Of a stretch of 5,105 bases of DNA, positions 1-4,947 are shown one piece after another. Both the position numbers and the translations under genes were made by a program. The stretch comes from an uncultured Sphingobium sp. GTDB lineage: Bacteria > Pseudomonadota > Alphaproteobacteria > Sphingomonadales > Sphingomonadaceae. The notes beneath the pieces are model-generated. The model searched no databases, was not told where the DNA came from, and saw only the letters and a program-made list of their open reading frames with translations. The stretch is taken from contig CAJYHD010000464.1 in the NCBI GenBank assembly GCA_913773715.1, positions 1-5,105 of the forward strand, read 5' to 3'. How positions within the stretch are numbered: position 1 is the stretch's first letter; each line of letters starts with the position of its first letter.

Positions 1-1954
1 GGCGCACGAACACATCGTCATCAAGCGCCTTCCAGCCTTCGTCGACGACGATGATCGACGGCGTTCCGTCGAGCCGCTCCTCCACCCGGTGGAACAGATA
101 CATCATCGCCGGCGTCCGGACTGCCGGATCGTCGAGGATCTGCGTCATGTCAAAGCCGACTGCGCGGGCCGCAAGGTCGGTGGTGTCGCGTTCGTTGTCG
201 AACAGCCATGCGCGTTCGCCATCACCCCACCAGGGACGCAGGCGCGACCAGAGATCGCCTGCCTGCGGACGACGGCCACCACGAAACAGCTCGACCAGGT
301 GCCGAAGCCGTCGAAAGTCGGGCGGCGCACTGAAGTTGGCGTCGACGGCCTCGCGGATCTGCTCAGCGTCATCAAGGCTGTCGCCGCCCGCCAGCAGCAA
401 TAGCCAGTCGATCAGGAACTGCCGGTTGGGGGGCGTTTCTTCCAGCAGCAATGGATTGAGGCCGGACGGCTGCCCCGGGCGCAGCACGTCGTAAGTGCCG
501 CCGATTGCGCGGAGAAACAGCTCCGCGCCTCGATCCTTGTCGAAGAACACGATCTTCGGGTCAGCGCGGCGCGCCTGCGCAAGAAGGAAGTTGACGACCA
601 CCGTCTTGCCGGAGCCGGACGGGCCGATGACAGTGAAGTTGCCGAGATCACCGTGGTGGAAATTGAAATAATATGGGCCGGCTGCGGTCGTCTCGAGCAA
701 CGAGACCGCGCTGCCCCAGTGATTACCATCTGCCTGCCCGAGCGCAAAATTGTGCGCGCTTGCAAGGCCGGCGAAATTGGCGGTCGAGACAAGTCCGCGT
801 CGGGCGATGTACCGGAAGTTTCCGGGGAATTGCGCCCAGAAAGCCGGTTCAAGCGCGATATCCTCGCGCACAGCGATTACGCCCAGCTCGGCAAGCGTCG
901 CCTGCACCTCGGCGATTGCTGCATCGACCGCGCCGGGCGTGTTGCCCCGGATAGCTATGGTCATGTGATGCTCACCGAAGCCGGCCCGTCCGGCGGCCAC
1001 GTCGTCCTTTGCTTCGGAAAGACTGGAGCGCAGACTGACCGCCTCGTCCTCTGCCGAACGCATGCGGCGCAGCGCGAGGTTCATACGCCCGAGTGCCGCC
1101 GAGCGATCGACGAAGCCAAAGGATTGCGACATGACGATCTCGACCGGCAGACGCAGCAATTCGTCGAACATGCCCGCACTGGTCTGTGCCGGGTAATCCT
1201 TGATCGATAGAATGCCAAGGAAGCCCGGCTCTGCCGCGCCGATCGCACCAAGCTCTACCGTTTCCTGCCCGAAGCTGATGCGGCGGTAAGGGAGATAGTC
1301 TCCAACGTCCTGCATCGGCAGGAGCACCGGGCGCATCTCGCCATTCAGGATGTCGGACAGGAACTCGAGGGGCTCGGAGCAGAGACCGTCCGCGGTCTCG
1401 TAGGTCGCAAGCAGTCGTGGTTCGTAGCTTCCGAGGGCCGCCACCAGCGCCTCTCGGGCGGTATCCAGCTGTCGCAGATCGTGCGCGCTGGTATCGACTG
1501 CTTTGCCTGCGAAGAACTGGCGAATGCGATCGATAGCGCCCACCTTGCCCTGCAGTGGCCGCCGCACGATCGTCAGGTAGAGGTCGTTGACGTAGAGCCG
1601 CCGGTCGGCAAGTCGTGCCTGCCATGCGCTATCAAGCCTGCCCGAGAAGCTGTCAGGGAAGGATCCCTCATGAGCGACATCCACCCGCCGGCGAACTATG
1701 TGATGGTAGATGGCGAACTGCGATGATCCGACAGCCTGCAGCATCGCATCGCGCAGCCGCTTCCGGTAGTTCAGTTCTTCAGTATCAGCGGTCTCGAAAA
1801 GAAGCCCGCGCAGATGCACGACCTGCATGAGCAGCCCGTCACGGGTCTCAAGCGTATGATGATCGACCTGCCGGGCATACGGAAGATGGCTGCCGACCGG
1901 CTTTTCGCGCGCGACCACCTTCGGGTCGCGGGTCAGGGCCGGTAGGAGTTGCAT
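1..1954 (-). CDS. virB4: VirB4-family type IV secretion ATPase, 3' end beyond window
   Basis: This is the cytoplasmic or inner-membrane ATPase that powers pilus assembly and substrate transfer in VirB-type secretion systems. About 651 codons are visible and the reading frame is open to the left edge; roughly the last 150 residues of a usual ~800-residue VirB4 are missing. Seen: the N-terminal VirB4 domain with ETRDGLLMQV and EELNYRKRLRD; FPGN at about 376-379; SAHN at about 399; NHWG at about 411; Walker A GPSGSGKT at 444-451 (bases 602-625); Walker B IIVVDEGW with DE at 638-639. The chosen ATG at 1952-1954 gives MQLLPALTRDPKVVAREKPV and overlaps the end of virB3 by 22 bases, which suggests translational coupling. 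No clear Shine-Dalgarno (SD) precedes it. A GTG at 1985-1987, with AGGG seven bases ahead, is a possible alternative start. The catalytic motifs are intact, so the gene looks functional. Confidence 0.96.
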   Translation of the reverse strand, partial: MQLLPALTRDPKVVAREKPVGSHLPYARQVDHHTLETRDGLLMQVVHLRGLLFETADTEELNYRKRLRDAMLQAVGSSQFAIYHHIVRRRVDVAHEGSFPDSFSGRLDSAWQARLADRRLYVNDLYLTIVRRPLQGKVGAIDRIRQFFAGKAVDTSAHDLRQLDTAREALVAALGSYEPRLLATYETADGLCSEPLEFLSDILNGEMRPVLLPMQDVGDYLPYRRISFGQETVELGAIGAAEPGFLGILSIKDYPAQTSAGMFDELLRLPVEIVMSQSFGFVDRSAALGRMNLALRRMRSAEDEAVSLRSSLSEAKDDVAAGRAGFGEHHMTIAIRGNTPGAVDAAIAEVQATLAELGVIAVREDIALEPAFWAQFPGNFRYIARRGLVSTANFAGLASAHNFALGQADGNHWGSAVSLLETTAAGPYYFNFHHGDLGNFTVIGPSGSGKTVVVNFLLAQARRADPKIVFFDKDRGAELFLRAIGGTYDVLRPGQPSGLNPLLLEETPPNRQFLIDWLLLLAGGDSLDDAEQIREAVDANFSAPPDFRRLRHLVELFRGGRRPQAGDLWSRLRPWWGDGERAWLFDNERDTTDLAARAVGFDMTQILDDPAVRTPAMMYLFHRVEERLDGTPSIIVVDEGWKALDDDVFVR

Positions 1955-2217
1955 CGCCAGATCGAATGATTGCGTACGCGGGGACACCGGCTGACCCTGG
2001 TCAGCCAAAGATCAAAGAACCGTGGTTCCCTGACGCATAAAACCACGCCTGCGAGGTGGATGATCAGCGCGGCGACCACCACCCAGACGGTGCGGAAAAT
2101 CAGGTAAAGCTCTGTCGCGATCACCGCGTTTGCGGTGAAAAAGGTGTAAGTCACGCCCGCAAACATCTGCGGGCGTGTCAGCGCCGTGAAGAGCTGATCG
2201 CGCTCGATGTCGTTCAT
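1933..2217 (-). CDS. virB3: VirB3-family type IV secretion inner-membrane protein
   Basis: A 94-residue protein of normal VirB3 length. VirB3 is a small inner-membrane component that works with VirB4 and is often fused or coupled to it. Seen: the N-terminal LFTALTRPQMFAGV signature of the family; a hydrophobic stretch at about residues 25-60 that can form one or two membrane segments; then CVREPRFFDLW and an Arg/Cys-rich tail ending in RCNSYRP, which matches how VirB3 proteins of this type end. The ATG at 2215-2217 lies three bases after the virB2 stop, and the stop lies inside the start of virB4. The SD is weak, which fits coupled translation from virB2. Confidence 0.93.
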   Translation of the reverse strand: MNDIERDQLFTALTRPQMFAGVTYTFFTANAVIATELYLIFRTVWVVVAALIIHLAGVVLCVREPRFFDLWLTRVSRCPRVRNHSIWRCNSYRP

Positions 2218-2220
2218 TGC

Positions 2221-2541
2221 TCAGCCGCCGAGCGCGGCGGTCGACTGAATACCAGCCACGATGCTGGCCGCGCCAAAAAGTATGAAGCAGCCAACGATGA
2301 CGGTGGCTCCGTAGCGCCAGTTGATGCGACCCGTCAGCATCATGAAGCCAACCACCGCAATCGCAATGACTGCCACTACCGTCGCCACCGTTCCGAGCAA
2401 CGTGCCCTGCAACCATCTCACCGCGCCGACAATGGGCCCTGATCCGGCAGGATCCCCGCCGAGCTCCTGCGCCCCCGCCGCCGTGCTGTATATGATGCTG
2501 GCTGCTGCTCCGATCAGCCCTCCAGTGCGAATCCCTGTCAC
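2221..2541 (-). CDS. virB2: VirB2/TrbC-family major pilin
   Basis: A 106-residue propilin, the subunit polymerised into the T4SS pilus. Seen: an N-terminal signal peptide with likely cleavage after STAAGA (before QEL), leaving a mature pilin of about 82 residues; two hydrophobic helices, LGTVATVVAVIAIAVVGFMM and YGATVIVGCFILFGAASIV; and between them the short basic loop GRINWR that is typical of VirB2/TrbC. The start is a GTG at 2539-2541, chosen because GGGGGAG lies seven bases upstream and no ATG is available between it and the in-frame stop at 2578-2580. It is the first gene of the tight virB2-virB3-virB4 block. A 217-base gap separates it from the upstream exported-protein genes, so it may have its own promoter. 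Confidence 0.93.
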   Translation of the reverse strand: MTGIRTGGLIGAAASIIYSTAAGAQELGGDPAGSGPIVGAVRWLQGTLLGTVATVVAVIAIAVVGFMMLTGRINWRYGATVIVGCFILFGAASIVAGIQSTAALGG

Positions 2542-2548
2542 GCCACCA

Positions 2549-2555
2549 CTCCCCC
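2549..2555 (-). promoter_or_regulatory. ribosome binding site of virB2
   Basis: GGGGGAG on the minus strand with a seven-base spacer to GTG. It decides the choice of the GTG start for virB2. Confidence 0.7.
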
Positions 2556-2640
2556 GTTCTCTACCCGATCTACCGCCTCACCTTCGAAGCTCCAAGTCTG
2601 TGCGTAACAAAAATCCCTCTTGCACGACACCTGAGGCAGC

Positions 2641-2665
2641 GGGCGCTCCCCCGCGGCGCGCGCCC
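2641..2665. repeat. GC-rich inverted repeat (possible hairpin)
   Basis: GGGCGC (2641-2646) pairs with GCGCCC (2660-2665) around a 13-base loop that itself contains the palindrome CCGCGG. A T5 tract follows on the minus strand, but only some 26 bases further on, so this is not a typical intrinsic terminator. It could be an attenuator between the small genes and virB2, or chance in GC-rich DNA. Confidence 0.35.
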
Positions 2666-2758
2666 ACCCTCAAAGAAGGTGAGTGGCTTAAGACGGCTTT
2701 GGGCTTCTACGTACTCCATGCCTTTAAGTACGACACGGTTCGGCAGACTTCCCTGAAC

Positions 2759-3085
2759 CTACTGACCTGAGAACGACAGAACGACAGAACGACAGAACGA
2801 CACTGGAATCCGGGGAAAACCTTCGACACAACCGTTAGCGGCGATGCTGACACCCCGTCCGGTTGACGCTGCTGTAATAAGCAAAGAAACCGTCTCAGCA
2901 TAACCCGCCTGAGCTCTAGGCAGTATGTAGTAGTCATCCCTTGTGCACCCCTGCCGATCGATGCCGCCACTTACTGGCCGGATCAGGAGCCCGCCATGCC
3001 CTTTGTAATACGAAAGAGTGCCGATACGCTGCTGAGCAGAAGCGATACTAGCAGGAAAAAACGCAAGGATGCATATAGCTACCAC
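2759..3085 (-). CDS. small exported protein, two-cysteine group (N-terminal frame break)
   Basis: Unrecognised gene. The continuous frame from a GTG at 3083-3085 gives 108 residues: a hydrophobic signal peptide AICILAFFPASIASA (cleavage before QQ) and a mature part of about 90 residues with GHGGLLIRP, Cys47, the helix TVSLLITAASTGRGV, and NGCV with Cys86. It is clearly related to the next gene upstream (3215-3556), which has LLLAAKSTDRKV and EGCV at the same places. The GTG has no SD and leaves the signal peptide without a basic n-region. One frame over, an ATG at 3112-3114 reads MLDHSAK and would join in frame to KKWWVVAICILAFF if the A6 run at 3092-3097 had one more A, or after a -1 ribosomal shift. 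The true gene therefore probably starts at 3114. The last ten or so residues are written by the 8-bp tandem repeat. Function unknown; an OB-fold toxin-B-like subunit is one speculative possibility. Confidence 0.7.
   Translation of the reverse strand: MVAICILAFFPASIASAQQRIGTLSYYKGHGGLLIRPVSGGIDRQGCTRDDYYILPRAQAGYAETVSLLITAASTGRGVSIAANGCVEGFPRIPVSFCRSVVLSFSGQ
2771..2802. repeat. 8-bp tandem repeat, four perfect copies
   Basis: The unit GAACGACA (TGTCGTTC on the coding strand) is repeated exactly four times at 2771-2778, 2779-2786, 2787-2794 and 2795-2802. It lies within the last codons of the gene ending at 2759, where it encodes VSFCRSVVLSF. Because eight is not a multiple of three, gain or loss of a unit changes the C-terminal reading frame. 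Confidence 0.95.
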
Positions 3086-3090
3086 CCACC

Positions 3091-3097
3091 ATTTTTT
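3091..3097 (-). other. A AAA AAT slippery-type heptamer at a frame break
   Basis: On the minus strand, reading from the ATG at 3112-3114, the codons GCA AAA AAT form the X XXY YYZ pattern A AAA AAT. A -1 shift here leaves the short frame (stop at 3079-3081) and enters the long frame that carries the signal peptide and mature protein. A one-base deletion in the A run, or a sequencing error, would look the same. Confidence 0.4.
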
Positions 3098-3158
3098 GCT
3101 GAATGGTCAAGCATCTCGGCATCTCTCGAGACCTTTCACCAGTTGCAGTGTAGCTTGA

Positions 3159-3182
3159 AGCGTCCTTCGGAAAGACTACGCT
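3159..3182. repeat. short inverted repeat between two exported-protein genes
   Basis: AGCGT (3159-3163) pairs with ACGCT (3178-3182) around a 14-base loop, in the gap of about 100 bases between the genes at 3215-3556 and 2759-3085. No T-run follows on the minus strand. This is a weak hairpin; it might be an mRNA processing or attenuation site, or chance. Confidence 0.2.
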
Positions 3183-3214
3183 CTACCGAGCTTCGCGGAC
3201 GGCCTCCGGCATGA

Positions 3215-3556
3215 TCAGTAAAGTGTGACAGCAGAGACCAAGGGGGCGCTTGAATGCCAAGGTGCCCAGACACAACCCTCGAACCAAATATCAACTTTCC
3301 GGTCAGTTGACTTCGCGGCAAGAAGCAGGGTCAAGATCTGATCGCGACCCGGGTCTTCTTTCGACACTACGGAATAGGAGGATGTCACAGAGCCGTCCGG
3401 GTTCGATATTCCGTCGGCGTAGACATAAATGCACCCCGCCAGAGCTGTGATCCGAAAAACCTTAACCTGGCCGCCCGATCCCGACGACGCCGCAGGAGAA
3501 GCCAGCAGGATTAGCGAACCCAACAGAAACGATCCACGTCGAACCTTTGCCAACAA
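3215..3556 (-). CDS. small exported protein, two-cysteine group
   Basis: Unrecognised gene of about 113 residues. Seen: a basic n-region AKVRR, hydrophobic core GSFLLGSLILLASPAASS as signal peptide, then a mature part of about 85 residues with the strand VKVFRITALAGCIYVYADG (Cys42), a linker SNPDGSVTSSYSVVSK, the helix DQILTLLLAAKSTDRKV, the strand DIWFEGCVW (Cys95) and the terminal strand PLVSAVTLY. It is paralogous to the gene at 2759-3085. Two cysteines, one before the first strand and one in GCVW, could form a disulfide after export. The start is uncertain: the frame opens just after a TGA (3569-3571) and offers only TTG codons at 3554-3556 and 3551-3553, with no SD. An ATG at 3570-3572, preceded by GAGCGAG, is in another frame and would join this one if the TTT after it were one T shorter. 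Function unknown. Confidence 0.75.
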   Translation of the reverse strand: MLAKVRRGSFLLGSLILLASPAASSGSGGQVKVFRITALAGCIYVYADGISNPDGSVTSSYSVVSKEDPGRDQILTLLLAAKSTDRKVDIWFEGCVWAPWHSSAPLVSAVTLY

Positions 3557-3615
3557 GGCAATTAAATGTCATATGTTCTCGCTCGAATTTCCGCAGACCA
3601 CCATGACTTTCTTAC

Positions 3616-4002
3616 TCAGCCACCAGAAATTCTGATGTAAGTAGGCACCGGGCTTTCATAATAAGTAGCGACCGAAGAGCAAATGCTTGGAGCCAAGCCT
3701 GAATAATAGGCGCCTAGACCTTTGTGTTGGGTAACGGCGTTTGCGACCATTGAAAACCAGCTCACGCATATGGAAGGATCCACGCCTTTCCATGCAACGC
3801 GAACATTGCAAATCCCGACCCAGTCCCCACGAAAGGGGGTCAACATAACGACCAGCCCATCCGATCCGACAAGAACCTCGCTTGGCGTTGTCACACAGTA
3901 GGCGTCAGCAAACACGTCACTCACACCCAGCGGCGAAATTACTGCAGCAATCGTCATTAGCTTCGCGTTACGCCAAAGCTTCGCCAAAACCAAGCCAAGC
4001 AT
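3616..4002 (-). CDS. small exported protein, four-cysteine group
   Basis: Unrecognised gene of 128 residues. The ATG at 4000-4002 is preferred over the ATGs at 4021-4023 and 4018-4020 because AAGGAG lies seven bases upstream. Seen: a signal peptide with basic n-region (AKLWRNAK) and core LMTIAAVISPLGVSDVFA, cleaved before DAYC; then Cys36, a strand SDGLVVMLTP, RGDWVGIC (Cys65), AWKGVDPSIC (Cys79), WFS with the helix SMVANAV, then Cys108, and the ending PVPTYIRI. It aligns end to end with the neighbour at 4020-4406, which has cysteines at 34, 65, 79 and 109 and shares AD-x-YC, RGD, ICN, AWKGV-x-P and an ending P-x-P-x-Y; the two are tandem duplicates. It follows that gene by 17 bases and is surely co-transcribed with it. 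The cysteines suggest two disulfides in the periplasm or outside the cell. Function unknown. Confidence 0.85.
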   Translation of the reverse strand: MLGLVLAKLWRNAKLMTIAAVISPLGVSDVFADAYCVTTPSEVLVGSDGLVVMLTPFRGDWVGICNVRVAWKGVDPSICVSWFSMVANAVTQHKGLGAYYSGLAPSICSSVATYYESPVPTYIRISGG

Positions 4003-4009
4003 CGTATCA

Positions 4010-4015
4010 CTCCTT
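4010..4015 (-). promoter_or_regulatory. ribosome binding site deciding the start at 4002
   Basis: AAGGAG on the minus strand with a seven-base spacer to the ATG at 4000-4002. It lies in the 17-base gap after the TGA of the preceding gene. Confidence 0.8.
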
Positions 4016-4019
4016 GACA

Positions 4020-4406
4020 TCATTGCGCAAGATCAACATAGACTGGGGCGGGAGCACTCCCGTAGGTCAGAAAAGTTCGGCAGGCATCAGAGCCGGCAAC
4101 CCCGCCGTACCAAAAACCAGTTCGCTTGTTGGAGGCGATTCCGCTGGCAATATTCGACATCCAGGCAAAGCAAGTACCTGGCGCAACGCCTTTCCAGGCT
4201 TTTCCTAGATTGCAGATTTGCAGAAAATCCCCGCGCCATGCGGTTTGTATTAAAATGGCTCCGTCACCATAAGTAAGCACCTTCAACACCGGTGCATCGC
4301 CGCCACAATACACATCTGCCGATGCTTAGGGGGAAAGCATAAACGCCATCGAAGCAGCTGCAGCAATCGTAAGTTTCCCGGCTAACTTCCCGGACGACGC
4401 CGACAT
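4020..4406 (-). pseudogene. small exported protein, four-cysteine group, stopped in its signal peptide
   Basis: Unrecognised gene, paralogue of the one at 3616-4002. A strong start (ATG 4404-4406, perfect AAGGAGG seven bases upstream) reads MSASSGKLAGKLTIAAAASM then AFMLSP, a fine signal peptide, followed by an in-frame TAA at 4326-4328 (codon 27). The same frame continues without another stop: ASA (cleavage site) then DVYC, TYGDGAILIQ, RGDFLQIC, AWKGVAPGTC, AWMS, KRTGFWYGG, a fourth Cys and PAPVYVDLAQ, ending at TGA 4020-4022. The total of 129 codons equals that of its neighbour exactly. All the mature-domain signatures are intact (Cys34, 65, 79, 109), so the lesion looks recent. A GTG at 4311-4313 could restart translation but would leave the protein without a signal peptide. 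A sequencing error, readthrough of TAA, or true inactivation are all possible. The stop removes export, not the mature sequence. Confidence 0.8.
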
Positions 4407-4413
4407 ACCCAGC

Positions 4414-4420
4414 CCTCCTT
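4414..4420 (-). promoter_or_regulatory. ribosome binding site of the interrupted gene
   Basis: AAGGAGG, a perfect anti-16S match, lies seven bases before the ATG at 4404-4406. It is the main evidence that the gene begins at 4406, upstream of the in-frame TAA. Confidence 0.85.
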
Positions 4421-4464
4421 GCCAAAGATCCCGGTAAAACAGGATACAACCTCAAGCTACCAGA

Positions 4465-4839
4465 CTACTCAGCAAGCATGTAATACGGAACGTGATGCTG
4501 CCAGCTTCCGAACGACGAGCAGGACGTCGCCCCGACGTTACTTGGCTCGGCAGGATTGAAATGCGGCAAAGCCTTTCCCCCAGTGCTCCGCAAAGTGAGC
4601 AACAGAGAGTACCATGCGGTGCAAGCCTGAGCGGTCGTGGAGCCATCAGTCGCCGAAACGCTGCAGATTGCGACGATGGCTTCCTCGCGGCCGTTATCGA
4701 TCGCTGTGTAGATGAGGCCGTCGCCGCCTATAGCGAGATAGGCGCGCGGGTTCGCCTTGCAAACAAATGAGGCAGATGCCGCCTCGGAGAAAAAGAAAAT
4801 AGCGCCGATCAGACCCATCAGCCGGGCAGAAGCTTTCAA
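4465..4839 (-). CDS. small exported protein, four-cysteine group, most divergent member
   Basis: Unrecognised gene of 124 residues. The frame runs further upstream, but the TTG at 4837-4839 is preferred because GAGAGGA lies eight bases ahead and gives a compact signal peptide: MKASAR, core LMGLIGAIFFFSEA, cleavage after ASA. The length then matches the two sister genes. Seen in the mature part: SFVC (Cys27), GGDGLIYTAID strand, IC (Cys59), the motif AC-x-AWYSLLL (Cys73) leading into the helix LLLTLRSTGGK, then SC (Cys107), GSW and the ending VPYYMLAE. All four cysteines correspond to those of 3616-4002 and 4020-4406, and the helix STGGK recalls STGR and STDR in the two-cysteine genes, linking both groups. 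It is the first small gene of the train, 58 bases before the next. A longer protein from the ATG at 4881-4883 is possible but would bury the signal peptide behind an Arg-rich leader. Function unknown. Confidence 0.8.
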   Translation of the reverse strand: MKASARLMGLIGAIFFFSEAASASFVCKANPRAYLAIGGDGLIYTAIDNGREEAIVAICSVSATDGSTTAQACTAWYSLLLTLRSTGGKALPHFNPAEPSNVGATSCSSFGSWQHHVPYYMLAE

Positions 4840-4847
4840 GAGACTTA

Positions 4848-4854
4848 TCCTCTC
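4848..4854 (-). promoter_or_regulatory. ribosome binding site supporting a TTG start
   Basis: GAGAGGA on the minus strand, eight bases before TTG at 4837-4839. It supports this unusual start over upstream ATG codons in the same frame, which lack an equally good site. Confidence 0.6.
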
Positions 4855-4916
4855 ACGTCGGAGCGCCCGGAACTTGGCTCGCATCACCCATCGAGAGCTG
4901 TGGGCACCCAGCCGGT

Positions 4917-4931
4917 GCTGTCTTCGACAGC
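4917..4931. repeat. short perfect hairpin after the upstream gene
   Basis: GCTGTC TTC GACAGC forms a 6-bp stem with a 3-base loop, 16 bases beyond the stop of the gene ending at 4948. A second weak stem (GCTG 4897-4900 with CAGC 4909-4912) lies beside it. There is no T-run on the minus strand, so it is not a standard terminator. It may attenuate or stabilise the mRNA ahead of the small genes. Confidence 0.3.
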
Positions 4932-4947
4932 CAGGCACTAAAGCAGC

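Larger units (their letters stand above)
2542..2758 (-). other. intergenic gap between the exported-protein cluster and virB2
   Basis: This 217-base gap is the longest stretch without a gene. It holds a GC-rich inverted repeat (2641-2665), a T5 tract on the minus strand at about 2610-2614, and the virB2 SD. I see no convincing -35/-10 pair, although a virB2 promoter would be expected here if the virB block is transcribed separately. It marks the change from the less GC-rich small genes to the GC-rich virB genes. Confidence 0.5.

Noticed and set aside
51..494. Open plus-strand frame opposite virB4
   Set aside because: Arg/Ser-rich, low-complexity translation antisense to the conserved VirB4 Walker region; a by-product of GC-rich codon use.
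653..1210. A 185-codon open frame on the plus strand
   Set aside because: It lies opposite the conserved VirB4 FPGN and NHWG segments, with no SD and no recognisable domain.
972..1625. A 217-codon open frame on the minus strand
   Set aside because: Same strand as virB4 but another frame; Arg/Gly-rich translation, whereas the virB4 frame over the same bases reads family motifs.
2012..2416. Minus-strand frame across virB2 and virB3
   Set aside because: His/Arg/Gly-rich out-of-frame reading of two well-supported genes.
2641..2665. Intrinsic terminator between the small genes and virB2
   Set aside because: The inverted repeat is real but no T-run follows the stem directly on the minus strand; kept only as an inverted repeat.
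2321..2770. A 149-codon plus-strand frame over the virB2 gap
   Set aside because: Pro-rich antisense of virB2 and of the noncoding gap; no family resemblance.
2771..2802. CRISPR array or iteron origin
   Set aside because: Units are 8 bp and contiguous with no spacers, and they lie inside a coding region; no replication gene or AT-rich origin is nearby.
4264..4455. Minus-strand frame of 63 codons over the start of the interrupted gene
   Set aside because: The frame starting at 4406 has a perfect SD, a signal peptide and a clear paralogue; this one has neither.
3616..4839. Small exported genes as VirB5 or VirB7 components
   Set aside because: VirB5 is usually about 220 residues and helical, and VirB7 is a short lipoprotein with a lipobox. 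These are cysteine-paired, strand-rich proteins with ordinary signal peptides and no lipobox.
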